Assembly (NCBI GenBank): GCA_900239685.1
Contig: OENT01000564.1
Span: 1 to 64,000 of the forward strand
DNA length: 64,000 nucleotides
Direction: 5' to 3'
Source of the DNA: Rotaria macrura
Lineage: Eukaryota > Rotifera > Eurotatoria > Philodinida > Philodinidae
This document shows, one piece after another, positions 23,410 to 36,100 of the stretch. The notes under the pieces are model-generated. The model was not told where the DNA came from. It worked only from the letters and a program-made list of their open reading frames with translations, and did no database searches. Numbering within the stretch: the first letter of the stretch is position 1; every line of letters starts with the position of its first letter. The translations under genes and the position numbers were made by a program.

Positions 23410-26151
23410 ATTGAAACCGATGCGAATCAATTCAGGTTTTATTTATCTGAAAACCAGTCATCTCATAGTATATACACTTGAAGAGCTGCTTTCATTTTTC
23501 TACTTCGTTTTTTAGCCGAAAGTTGAATTAGGTAAATTTAATTGACTGTGAGTGATTTTTCAGTGTCAATTTTCTAACGACACAACGATGAATCAATAGT
23601 GGGAAGAAAAAATGCTTTATCAAAAACTTTTGTCTACTGATTCACGTAATTTAGACAGTCACACATGTTTCAGCGTTGAATTTGGGTGTGGAGAGATTGA
23701 TATTCTTGTTTGGCAAAGCTACAGCCGAAAAATTCACTTGTAACTATAGTTACATTTGAAAAATGTTTCCTTTAAATTAAATTGCTTCAAAACAAAATTG
23801 GACCTATCCAGATATAGATATGAAAAGCGATTGACTAATGAATCTATCATTAGCACTTAGTTACAAAAAAAGATGTTCATCAGAACCGACCTAGAGGTAC
23901 ACTGTATGTGTGAATTTTCATGAAACAGTTAGTTTTATTTCATTCCTATTCACCCATATACACGCGCATCCCACATTCGACGCAGCTTATTATAATCTAT
24001 TCATAAAACAATAAGGATCTTGTTTGGCTGAAGTTTCGCGCTTCTTGAATGGTTGTATCATCCAGTAACTCAGTGACAAAAATCCTTCCTCTTCTCTAGG
24101 GACGCTTAGAAAAGCTTTTAGCGCAGCCCGTTAGGACTGAAATGTAGAACTCTTATATATCTATAGCTTCATAATGCTACTAGGAAATACAGAGAATATA
24201 ATTAGTGTCGCAAATGTTTTTGCATCGCCTTTCTCTGATGGGTGCGCTACTTTTTATTTTCATTGTGCACTTTTCTTAATTTAACATTTTTCTTGTTTTA
24301 AGTATACAAATAAACGGTAAATAACACTCGGATATGTAACGATAATATAAAACTGGTTGTAGTATGCCTGTAATGGAGTAACACTGGTTTCTATGATCTG
24401 TAATTAGGGGAGAGGGGCAGTGGACATCTGTAACCCTTGGGGGGGACGTCTGTAACCGTTGGGTGGAGAAGCCCAAAAAACCACTCTCATACTTACAATC
24501 ACTGTTTTCGAAGACAACAGCTGTGAGTTCTCCAAAACGTAGAGTTTTGGAGAAAGTATTTTTCAAAGGATATACTCTTAGATTCATTTTTGTAGAGCAC
24601 TACATGGGCTTTGAAGCAGTAAAAAATATTTTCCCTAAATTAATTTCGCTGATGAAAAAAAAGCCAAAAAAAATCAAAGGTAACGGAATGATGGAGTCTT
24701 TTGTCAGCAAGAGACACTTAGTGTGTTTTAAAATGCTTAATTTTCATATGCCTAGATATAATTATACATATATATATATATGAATCACTACCGTATGCAT
24801 ATCTTTCTATAAATGAATCAAGTTGCTATATTAAAATGGGTGTTCATTAGCTGTTAAGTTAGAAATTGAACATGAACTCAGAAGTTACTGCGAGGGATAA
24901 GAGCAAAGAGTAAGTATAGGCTTCTTTGTAGAGAATCAAATTCTACAAGCGAACAGAATATTACTCAGCATATTCAAAACTAATTTTTTGATTAGGGAAT
25001 TCGAAAACTATTTTTGACAATCTAAAAACCCAGTATAAAATGCCTAAACCCAATATGTTTTACCAGAAAAAAAATCGAATTAGTAGTGAGCGCAGAAGAG
25101 TGTATCCGACATTACGTTTAGATCTTTTCGTATCGAAAACCAAAGGTTTTGAAAAACTTGATCAGCGAAGCGCCGCGTCTCTTAAAAACTTATTTTTAAG
25201 GTCTTACGGTATATTTATCTTATGAAGCTTCATAAGAAGTTATATGTGCTGCAATGTTTGCGATACCGTGTTATCTGAATCTATCTTAATGGCAAAATAT
25301 CTTGTTCTACAGAAGTAGCTTTTCGAGTTCTTCATCGATCGACTAGAAGTTTGTACTCGAGCAAGATTCACATACATGGTACAGCCAAAATGGTAAACGG
25401 CCCACCAGCATGATTGAAGTTGCGGGTCAAATTTACAAGTACTATAGAATTTATTTACTCTCATATTTCTTAAAAATTAAAAATCATTCCCTTCTACCAC
25501 TCTTTAGATATAGTCGTTTGAAAATGAAAAAAATTCTATTCTTCACCTGCGTTCTGTATGTGTACCATGCACGAATGAGTTTTTCATTGACTATAAACAT
25601 TTTGAATCGTGTGACATCTATTTTGCTTTTTATTTTTTTCGACATACTACTCTCCTTGCTTGCATCACATGTGACGATAGACAAAGAAAGGAAGGCATGA
25701 AAAGCAAATGAAAAACATTCTCATACTTTATTTTTAATACTGTTCGTGTCTATTTCGTGTCACCGGTTGGATTTTTCCTATTTGACGTTTTTTATTCATC
25801 ACTATTGTAATCGTTCTCAGCTGTCATAGGAATCAACTAGCGACCGAATGGTGCATGGTTCTTCAAAATACTCTAAGTAAAGTATTAAAGCAGAGAGATT
25901 TTGAATATGTAATTGTCGCTGTCGATCACTATGTTAATATAATAGACTTGACTTTTGATGTCCACATCTATGATTTCATAATTTTCCAGCCCTACGTCAA
26001 TACATCGAAAGATAATTATTTAACTAAATAGTCTCTATTCTCTTTTAAAAAAATTCATTTTAGATCTTCAAGTTTTATTTATTGTGAGACGATTGGTTAT
26101 TACTGGCCAGTCAGACAGCTTGAAATTTCTCAATTGTATACTGACTTAGAG
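23410..26151. other. Gene-poor region upstream of the ubiquitin-like gene
   Basis: No recognised gene. Contains an (AT)n tract near 24766-24781 and a G-run at 24438-24446. At 25386-25425, AACGGCCCACCAGCATGATT resembles 29675-29700 (AACGGTCAACCAGCATGATT), so both may belong to one dispersed repeat family. Confidence 0.35.
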
Positions 26152-26256
26152 GTAAGTCAATCCATGATGTTTCGTGAATAGTAAACGCTTCGAATTATCT
26201 ATCGATTTGAGGTCATGCATATATATTCGCACGATCCAGTAGTTGTTTTCATTTAG
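26152..26256 (+). other. Probable 5'-UTR intron of the ubiquitin-like gene
   Basis: A strong donor GAG|GTAAGT at 26152 and acceptor TTTTCATTTAG ending at 26256 bracket 105 nt just upstream of the ATG at 26266. This is inferred from splice signals only. Confidence 0.5.
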
Positions 26257-26265
26257 ATCTTTGTC

Positions 26266-26967
26266 ATGAAAATTTCTGTGAGAACAGATATTGGATGGGG
26301 ACGACCGCATGAATTCCAAGTGGAACCTACTACTTTAGTTAGAGATCTAAAGCGTCTTATTCTTGAGAAGCTTCGTTTTGATGATGATAGTTTTAAAAAA
26401 TTATCCCTCTGCTGTGATGGATGTGTACTTGTTAACGACAGAGATACTCTTGCGGACTACGATGTGAAAGAAAATTCTCAACTAGAATTACACGATTTCA
26501 CTGATAAAATTCGTAATTTTGGTAATTTCGGAATGAAATTTGTCGATGTCAATAATACTAGTAGCCTAAAAAGGCACTCATGGTCTAAACAAGCACCAAG
26601 ATGGCGCATAGCCGGACGAGGATTATCTCTTGAGGGCAAATGTGACAATTCTACATGTGAGGCATTTCAGCAAGAAGTTATTATTCCCATCGGCTACAAA
26701 AGACTCGATATGGTAAATGATGCAGATGATGCGACATCAGTATGCCCTATATGTAAGCAATACGTTGAACCGAAAAGTTGTGGATTTAACAATTGTTGGT
26801 GGAGATTCGAAGGTAAAAAAAAAGAACAAGGTAAACCTCCAAAGAGTTGTTCGAGTGACTGGATGGAAGCAGATGATGGATACCATTGTTTCGATGCTGG
26901 AAAGACTGATGAAGTTAATTGGGGGCAATTGATTCTAGAAACTGTGAGAAATAAACCAATGCGCTGA
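26266..26967 (+). CDS. Ubiquitin-like domain protein with Cys-rich putative zinc-binding C-terminus
   Basis: Single-exon 233-codon frame. Residues 1-75 form a beta-grasp ubiquitin-like fold: MKISVRTDIGWG opening, VEPTTLVRDLKRLILEKL helix, then LCCDGCVLVNDRDTLADYDV and SQLELHDF. It ends without the Gly-Gly needed for conjugation, so it is an integral Ubl. Residues about 120-233 hold conserved-looking Cys and Trp positions: RGLSLEGKCDNSTCEAF, SVCPICKQYVEPKSCGFNNC, WWRFEG, CSSDW. These could make one or two zinc sites. I do not know a named family for the second part. It resembles uncharacterised Ubl-linked proteins of protists and rotifers as far as I recall, unverified. AATAAA follows about 30 nt after the stop. 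Role unknown; a ubiquitin-pathway or adaptor function is only a guess. Confidence 0.8.
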   Translation: MKISVRTDIGWGRPHEFQVEPTTLVRDLKRLILEKLRFDDDSFKKLSLCCDGCVLVNDRDTLADYDVKENSQLELHDFTDKIRNFGNFGMKFVDVNNTSSLKRHSWSKQAPRWRIAGRGLSLEGKCDNSTCEAFQQEVIIPIGYKRLDMVNDADDATSVCPICKQYVEPKSCGFNNCWWRFEGKKKEQGKPPKSCSSDWMEADDGYHCFDAGKTDEVNWGQLILETVRNKPMR

Positions 26968-29900
26968 TTTTACATTCTTTTTACTATAATTCATAATAAA
27001 TTTTTATGTTGCATGTGAGTATCGACTCGATAGGGTGAAATTTTTCATTTCATAAATTTTTTCAACACGTATGGAAGTTGAGAATACCTGTGTTTATATA
27101 TTATCTTTCTATGAATGATGGTTGTTGGATTAAATTTACTGTAATGTAAGTAGAGACTGACATGAGTGAATGGATTAAATTCAATCTAGTAATTAGAATA
27201 TTGATACTTTTAATATATCATATTTAGTTATATTGATTATACTAACTATTAAGGATTAGGTGGTACAATTGGGTGAGAGTGTGAAGCGTAGGTGTTAGCA
27301 TGATTTCTTTTGATGAAGAATGATATACTCACATGCACAACCAGGTATAATTCAAATGCAATGGAATAATATTAATAAAAAAGACACTAGAAGAGGACTA
27401 ATCTGTTTTCGTTCTAAGGCAGGTCAACTTCGATAGTTGGCAGCTTCTTATTGAAAGCAGTACTCAATATAGGTGGAATAGCATGTCATTCGGTTTTATT
27501 TTCTGATTAAAAACCGTGAAAACCATACGGGATTAAAAACATTCGTGACAAAAGCAGATTTACAAAATATACTTACGTTCACGTGTTATTAAAAATGTTC
27601 ATCAAGAAATAAACACTGCCACTGAACAATCGAATGACACATGCGTACATCAATGCAACAAAATTTACTGTAAACCTAGACTGAGAATATTTTCAGTGCG
27701 TTAGTTTAAACTGAGCAGTTGACTATCGATTCGTAATCCAGCGCTTTTGAGAGAATGATTTGGCGGTGTGCGGAACCAAGTCTTCTAAGCCTCAAACATC
27801 GTAATTGCAGCCCAGGTGTTCAAAACTGTCAAAGAGAATATTTTTCTAATAGAAAATCAAATTTTAGAAATTACTGAAATTCTTTAAATCTATTTTCTAC
27901 AAATACTCATGTATAAAATAATTAGAATTTATTTGCTCTCTTCTTAGATTTTGAGAAATATTAGAAAGTAGCAGGAATTCCCAGTAATAACAGAAAATCC
28001 GTAGCCATTTCCGATATTTCTTAGTAATTTCTTAGCTTTGCTTAATCTTAGAGGTAAAAATTTCTTTCTTTATTTTTTGTATAAACATTTTGAGAAATAA
28101 AAATATCGAGATGTCAGCAAACTCTGACGTGACTCAGTTATTTTCGAAAGTTACTGATACTTGCTCAAATTTCTAATAACTATATGTGGGTAGCGTGTTC
28201 TTCTACGGTATATAATCAAAAATATCAAGAAAATGATTATTTGAAAATCAGAGAAATTATCTGGATTCCCTTGCCATTTCAAAATTGACTTAGTCACCTG
28301 AAAATTTGGGCTGTTCTATAGCATTTCGGGTAGGCTTTGAAGTTTTGATAGTGCACGAAATTTCTTTTTCTTGAAGTTTCAGTATAAGTCGATTTATCAA
28401 GTATGCTTCTGAGGTTCATCACCAGAGGTATTTTTGCTAATGGCAACGATAACTATAGTTTTTTTCAACTGTTACGGGCCTACTATTGATAAGCGTAGTG
28501 CTGTTCTGTTTCATGAACAGAGATGCAGTAGACCAAAAGTCTTTTAGTTCTGATTTCGGTCCCGATTCTGCACGTGTCTACTAACATCTACTCTAAATAA
28601 TTCAAAGTGAAATTCATAGCTAGCATACTTGAATATAACTGTGTGAAATGATCAATTCATCATGATGTAATTCGATACTAGAAGAGAATGTTTACAATAG
28701 CATTACACAAGAAAATAAACGAGCTCACATTCATTTCCGTATCCTACTGAGAGGGCACTTGACTCGTCACAGATCTGCAAAAATCAAGCAACTAATATGA
28801 ATTTATGTTAACTGTGATCGGAAAAAAATCCTAAGGCATTACATGACTGAGTATAGAAAGGTAAGGTTCGTCAAAACTAACTATACATGTTATATGATTC
28901 ATATAAGTCAAGTTTTAAACAACAATACTTAAATATACATCACTATTGGTGAACTTTCAATTGTTACAAATAAACATTAATGAAATATTTCATCATGTTT
29001 GAATGTTTCTCTAAAGCAAAAACTCAAGTACTGTGTGACGTTTAATCTATAATTTAACTCTGATGTACAAGAACAGAAGCAATAATTTGAATCAAGTAAA
29101 ATCGTGGTCAAAGTAAGTCGATACCAGTTTTCATTGTAACGTCAATTGCTGAAATTAAATCTCAATGTCGAGAACTAATTTGCTTAAACCTGAAAGTTGA
29201 TCGTAGTCGAACGAAACTCCTCTTAGAGAATTTAGCCACTATGTGTATAGGCGTTAGTCTTTCTGTCGCTTACATTCGAACAAACATCTGCGCAATTAAT
29301 CACTAGCATCAATAAATTCTGTTTTCGCCGACGATGATTTCGCCTGCTTCAGTTTCACCGAAAAATGTTTAATGCTACCGGCAAAATTACAAGCAAATAA
29401 ATGTTGTTTTTTGTGAATTTAGAGTCAGGGTGTAACTGTAATTGTGGAGGTGGAGGTGGAGAAGGGAGGGGGTAAGGTCGGTTTTAGTTTATGAATACTG
29501 TACTTAGTTCGATATGCATACTCAGATCCATCTAACAAGGTTCATCAGAACATGTTAATTTAACTGTAAGGAAAAGTCGACTTTTGGCTCGACTTGCAAT
29601 GCGGTATTAGTTTACAACTTTTACTAAGAACAGAAGATGTACAAGTTCTTATGGAGAGCAGCTTGTCCGGCTAACGGTCAACCAGCATGATTAGAGTTGA
29701 ACACTGGAATTCTCCGAGTGCAAACATCTGATCGCACGCATTTCAAGTTTTTTAATAGGTTTTCATATATTCTCCATCGATCTATCTGATTTATTTTCAA
29801 AAACTACGATAAGAAGCTATAGCTGCCAGCCAAAATGGCGCATTTTTAGCCGAAAAAAGGTTAAAATGCAGTTTGGGCTTTTATCAAATTTCAGTCACTG

Positions 29901-30973
29901 TTTTGCTTCCGATAAAAATGAAGATATCAGTAGTTAGGTCGATGCCAAATCTCCAGTTTGGCATAGGTAGATTAACATAGGATCTTCTCGAGATGATAAA
30001 AATACCATTTTTGATGAAGCTTCATAGAGTGGAGTGCGTGCGTTACCAGTATTTAATGTATAGCTCAAGAGCAGCATAATATTTTTAAAAAACGGTTACT
30101 ATCAGTAGATAGTTCAGACCCTTCACTAAAAATTTACTCTCGATCAAATGACTTGATGACGTAAGCATTTGTGGGAAACTTACCATTTCTGGCATCACCG
30201 AGAAAAAAGGGCCCTTTTGTGAGTCCGTTACCAGCATGTAATTTTCTTTTAAAACATGAACCATGCAGTCAATCAAGTTGAAACTTTTAGGCATTAAACA
30301 AATTCATAGTATCTATTTACACTCAAAGTTTTGAGGCCTGTGCTTAACTATTTAGGAGAACTTTGGATGGCAAGTTGCCAAAACGTGAGTGTGTTACCTG
30401 CGGGCAAGCTCAGACACATCTAATTTAGACGTGGACAAACCAAAGCGGCTAAAATTTGAGTTTTCAGTGTTTAACTTATGCCTAGATTTAGTCATGCGTG
30501 TTTGTATTGTGACGAAACAGATGCAAAACTGAATGAACGAAATGAAAGTGCGTTTTGAACGGTTTATCTGGAGCACCTTTCTCGAATGTTTCCGTTAGCA
30601 TTTAAAACATGACCTCGTATCTTCATTCACCGATATACTATAGACAATTGGCCTTGTTGTCATCTGATTGAAACTATCTGTATACTAAGCAATTCAGACA
30701 GTTACCAACTCAGCTGGAAATGTATGAGCTTGTTAATAAAGTCATTATTAGCAATAATATTTGGGTGTGAGTGTAGAATGAATCATGGCATGCGTGGCCC
30801 GATCTTTTCGGTCAAAAACTATAGTTGGTGACATTTGAATCAGAGCTGCTAACAGGTAAGGGAAAAAGAATCTAATCGGCTTGTGGTCAGACCAGATTTG
30901 TAGGCTAGCAATGAACCAAAGAAATTTTAATGGAACTAGGTTGAGAATTACGGGCCGTTTCTCGCAGGACAAC
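26968..30973. other. Gene-poor region
   Basis: AT-rich, without a recognisable gene. Contains a GGTGGAGGTGGAGG-type purine tract at 29440-29472 and the dispersed-repeat motif ACCAGCATGATT at 29685. Short minus-strand frames at 30085-30975 have no motifs. Confidence 0.35.
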
Positions 30974-30978
30974 ACCGG

Positions 30979-31124
30979 AACATGAAAGCAGTATTCTGAT
31001 AGGAAAATTTCCGCTCATTTTTTCGATAGATTCCGAACAATTCTTGTTCCTTCATACAGAAACCAGCCGGAAATCATCGGGTGACAATCCAAAAATTTCC
31101 GGTCGGAATACTGCTTCCATGTTT
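30979..31124. repeat. Imperfect inverted repeat (fold-back)
   Basis: Left arm at about 30979-31013 (AACATGAAAGCAGTATTCTG then AGGAAAATTTCC) is mirrored at 31091-31124 (AAATTTCCGG then GGAATACTGCTTCCATGTTT). The arms are about 34 bp with a spacer of about 75 bp. No target duplication was identified; likely a small MITE remnant. Confidence 0.65.
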
Positions 31125-31504
31125 CGATAACTTTCTGTGTTTTTCCACAGGATGCGGAGATTTCCCTGCGTCTTTGCTACGGTTCTCGTAGTATCCAGTG
31201 ACCAAAAGAATTGGCTTGGATGTGTCAAGAGATATAACGACATGATATGCTATCACCTGTATGTGGTATTCATCCTTGCGTTGTGTGTGACTCGTATTTC
31301 ATTGTGTCCTCGTGTATAGTGTCGTCCTTTCGTAATACATGCTACTGATAATTTTCATACGTGTTCAATGTTTTTCTAATTACTGCGCTGCATATTTTTC
31401 TTTCCAATAGATTTGTACTCGTTACTCGATACCTTGTATATATGCTTATTGTTCTCTTTTCACAAGAGAGAGGAGAATAATGGAGCAAACCCATGCCGCC
31501 TCTT

Positions 31505-32298
31505 TTTTTGCAACTGCGCCGCAGTTACGCGCAGAGCCAATTTTACGCCGCAATTATGCGTAACTACGCCGCATTCATCGTAGTGAAGGTCTCTATAAGA
31601 AACTACGCTTACTGCAACGTAGACCAACATAACTGCGTCGTAGTGATCGCATCGTACGATCCATTGTAAACGTAACTGACCAAGTATACATGATTCTTCC
31701 TTATTTATAATTGGTCACACTCGAGCACTAATACTTAGCCACAGAAAATCAGTATAAATAGCAGTGCTCGTCANTCATTTTACTTTAAACAGTAGAATAC
31801 ATATTTAATTTTTTAAAAATTTTTTTCGATGTTGTTTTTTTGATTTCTGTAGATATTTATTTTCCATGATGTTAGAAATTCATAATTTTTTTTAACTTGT
31901 AATTTCGTAAGTTTTGAAATTTTTTAGCTTTTAATGTTTTGATTTTTCTGGATATTTATTTTCCTTAATTTTTGAAATTTAAACTTTTTTTTAAGTTATA
32001 GTTATGCAAATTAATTTTTTTTTTTAAATTTTTAAATTTTAAGTTTTTAATTTTTTGTACGGAACAAGTTTTTAAGCTCACAATAAAAATACAAATAAAA
32101 TGATAACTTAATCTAAGTCATCTCTCGTATGTATGCAACGCAAGTGTGACGCATAACTGCAATTAACTGGGACGCACTTTTGCGTAACTGTGAATTTTTC
32201 GCCGTAACTACGCGTAACTGCGATTTTTTTATCGTAATTACGCATAACTACGTTGCAATTTTCCGTAATTACGGGTCACAGTGCGATCGCAGTTTCAT
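31505..32298. mobile_element. Putative MITE with CGTAACTGCG-type subterminal repeats and AT-rich core
   Basis: Two clusters of variants of GTAACTACG / CGCAGTTACG occur at 31505-31680 and 32140-32298, mostly in opposite orientations. They bracket a core of very T-rich sequence with two copies of a roughly 99-bp repeat (starting near 31842 and 31941, both containing GATATTTATTTTCC). Outer motifs AACTGCGCCGCAG and its counterpart GCGATCGCAGTT are candidate termini. No clean target duplication was found and no protein is encoded. One undetermined base (n) sits at 31773. Confidence 0.45.
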
Positions 32299-33155
32299 CG
32301 TAATGAAACACATGAGAATATCCACGGCCGAGGATGGAAAGAGGGGAATATAGTTTTGTAGTTAGTGAAGATTGGATATATAAGCGAGAAGTTGAAGAAT
32401 AACAATGAGAAAGTGTACGCAGGCAGTTGATCTAGTGTTGAAATAAAGATAGGATTGAACGAGTCACAGAAGCAGGTGGGAATAAAAACACATAAAGGCA
32501 CGTCGAACATTATGGTGATCCAAAAACAACTGCGTCATAAAGATAACTTCAACTTAATAGCATATCACTTATTCATTATCCTTATATTTTTCGCTGCACT
32601 GGGGGGTATAACGTTCAACTGCGATACAGTTTCAATTCGTTCTCATCCATTATAAGTCTTTTTCTATGTAAGCAATCAATGCAGGCTCGCATCTCTGGCT
32701 CTTGAATCAGTATATATATAGATATAGATATAGATATAGATAGATAGATAGATTGTCAGATCTCTAGCATGCAGTGAGACTGCGATCATATAGACTGGAG
32801 GCTTTTATTCACTACTGTAGATATTCTTGTAGATCGAATATTTACTCTTGATTTTTCTATGCTTACATCACATTAAGCATAGTCAATAATCACTTATTTC
32901 TACGCAGTGATTAGAAAAAAGTTTTTTACTGACATTTTTTTACTGCAATCATACAATTATATTCTCGAAAATCAAGAAAGTGTATAAACGAAACTAACAC
33001 TTTCAACATAATAGGAATGAGTCATAGAGCACATATATTTCTCTGTTTTGATAAGCAGTTGTTTTGTTACGCATTATTAAAAGCAAAAAATAAGAAGAAC
33101 ATAAGTTCGATATATTGTAAGCTTAGTTTCACTAAGTACGAAGATCATTGCCACA
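32299..33155. other. Intergenic, 3' of the neprilysin gene
   Basis: No gene recognised. Contains the TA/GATA microsatellite at 32711-32753 and otherwise plain AT-rich sequence. Confidence 0.4.
32711..32753. repeat. (TA)n/(GATA)n microsatellite
   Basis: TATATATATA passes into GATATA and then GATA tetramers. Confidence 0.9.
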
Positions 33156-36100
33156 TCACCAAACAATGCACTTGTTCTTTCGACTATTGCCTTGGCCGGG
33201 TGTACAACCAAAAGCACGATCGAATTCATCGAAATTGGACGTTGGGCCAATGACTCTGCACAAGACAATTGATATGAGTTTTCATAAAAACGATTTTTGA
33301 AAGTATTTACCTGAACTGTCCTAATGAATGGACATCGGATCGAAGTCGAGCCATAGCATAAGCATCAGTCATTTTCGTGCACCAGGTATGCGCATAATTG
33401 ATAAAAAACATTTGTTCTGGCGTATAGTTTTGTAGACCCGGTAGTCGTTTATCCGCATTTGGATTTTTCTCGGTCCATTTGCGATAAGCCTGTAATGGAA
33501 AATGGTGTATTTATTTCTCTATGATCTGATTATGCAATAGATATGTTTTAATTATTCCCAAGTACTCACGAAAAACGATTCTCGTAGTCCTCCATTGTCT
33601 GCTATATCTTCACCTTGTGTCTGAAAGCCATTCGCCTGATTAATAGTAAAAAATAAACTCTCGAAAAGTCGATTTTCAACAAGTCTTATTGTTAAATATA
33701 CCTTCATACCGATTTGAGTTATTGTGTAATTACTATACTGCTCGACAATACACGTTTTACGTTGAATAAATTCGTTAATAGTTGGATTACTCCACCAGGG
33801 AATTCGATTTCCGTCTTTGTCAAACTGTCGACCTTCATCATCGAATCCATGAGTTATTTCATGGCCAATGACTACACCGATTCCTGAATGAATATTGTTC
33901 ATTAGTTTTTAAATATCTTTCACATAATAAAATTAAATCAGAAGACTCAAAGGTTTGCCATTATAGAAGAGAAATTATTTCATCTAAAGTTAAATGAAGA
34001 GCGACTTTTGAATCGATTGATATTCTTTGATTGAATACTGAAGAAATATTGTCGTCTACAAATTTTCATCAAACTGATACCTTGTAGAATAGAACGATTC
34101 GTCACTTGACACATTTAGACTTACCGCCGTAGTTTAGGTACCTAGTTGATAAAATGAGAAATTTTTGATAATGCGCATCCCATTAACTACGAACACTTGT
34201 TTACTTTGGTGCATCTTTGTCAAAGAATGGATTCTGTAGAATGCCAGCAGGAAACACTAGACCATTCAACGATGAAAATCAAGTCTGATTATGAAAACAA
34301 AAAGATGACAGGAACAAAATTTTACTTATTTGATTTCTCGACGGATCATAGAATGCGTTGACAATACTAGGCGCCAAATCACCCCATGCTGTACGATCAA
34401 TCTTTTTTCGTAGAGTTTGAAGATCTTCTTTGGCTCTGATTTGTAACAATTTGAGAACGTTTCTTATATAGGAAGCACTGAACACATACTTAAAAAAAGT
34501 AAAATTCCGATTCGATCATTTGTAGTACAGAAGTTCAATGATACTTGATCACTTATCATGAAACTCAATAAACTTTCTTTTAAACTGTCATTTCTATTAC
34601 ATACCTCAGCGTAATCTTCATCTAACTTCGTATTGTTATCACTGCTTAAGTAATCAGGATAGCCAATTCTTCGATCGATTGCTTTAGCCTACATACCCAT
34701 TTATTCATCGTATTCTGTTCAATACTCAAACTGATTGATTCGATCTACCTTCTCGATTGCTTTCGCCATTGATTCAGTATCCATCCAAGAAGTTTGACTG
34801 AGCATATCAATAAATGCTGCTTGAATATTGTCAATCATGTCAAATGACTAGATGTGAGATAGAGTTTTCAACATGAAACTCATCTACTTATCAATACCTT
34901 ATTACGAGCACTTGAATCAAAATAACGCTTTATGTAGAGCTTTGAGACCGCAAAGCCCATATTGCCATTAACATATTGACCACATAGAATTGTACGTGGT
35001 GGTTCAGCACTTGTTCCTCGAAAGACTCGTTCAAAACGGTCTCGAAAAATTCTTATACTCTGCGGCATATTACCAGCTCGGTTCATTATAAAACGCCAAA
35101 TCATATAGTTTTGCAAGGTACGTGATGATGTTTGAGTGACAATCGCAGAAACATTCAATAAATATTCGATTTCACGTACGAAAATAATATCATCCTCGTT
35201 CAGATTGATATTACTCAACAGATAGACTCGAATAATATAATCGGTAAAATCGAACTAAGTGCATGTGTAAGGATACAAAGAAAAGTTTCGAGAAGAGAAA
35301 GGGCATAGAACTACTTACTGAACTATTGAGGGCTAGTGAAAGTTTCCCGATGGTTGTTCGAACAGTTTCATTGTCACGTGCGCGTTGCTCCTCACTCGTC
35401 CAATGATACTTTAAAAGAATATATAAATATTCGGATTAATCGAAATCAAGTTCTTGAGATTACCTTTGAAATAGTCTTTTCAAACTCAAATATAGCATTG
35501 ACATCTTCCTCAACTAAAGAGGAATCGTTTGCTAAAGCCATTGTCAAATCTCGCATGAATCGCCTGTAGGCCAAAGTGACATTAGGATCTGAAGTATAGT
35601 ACTGCCTTTGTCCTAAGCCAAGATCACCTTGACCCAACTAAGAAGGAAAGAACTTCTGCACATCTTTTTACTCCATTTTTCAAAAAATCCGTCTAATGGC
35701 AGTAAACAGAGAATATCAACTCATTGTGAAACATACTTCGATATCATAGACGCTCGAGTTTTTTTCATCTATAGAGGTACCAACACGATAAAATAGATTA
35801 TTATTGTATTTTCTAAGATTGAGTAAAAGCTTCAAAATGTCGAATGAAGAATCATTCCATGACGGACCCTGTAAGATGGGCCATCCACCAAATTCCGAAT
35901 TAATCAATGAAAGAATTGGCTCAGTGCCATCATTTTCGATGCCTGCTTCATTGATACAAGATTCGTACAAAATTCGAGCATTAGCAATTGCATTTGACTC
36001 TGGTATATCTTTTGAAGGTGGCGATGAGAGAAGGTCTGATTATAAAATGAGAAAAAGTTGCAATTGAACTATTCTTTTGATCCTACCAACAACATTGTTA

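Noticed and set aside
24276..24783. Opposed frames of about 100 codons on both strands
   Set aside because: They overlap antisense, have no domain and no supporting splice or start context.
26717..26932. Alternative plus- and minus-strand frames within the ubiquitin-like gene
   Set aside because: Shadows of the 26266-26967 coding frame, with methionine-rich meaningless composition.
33077..33268. Minus-strand 63-codon frame at the end of the neprilysin gene
   Set aside because: It is a shifted frame of the last neprilysin exon; the true frame ends CIVW at 33159.
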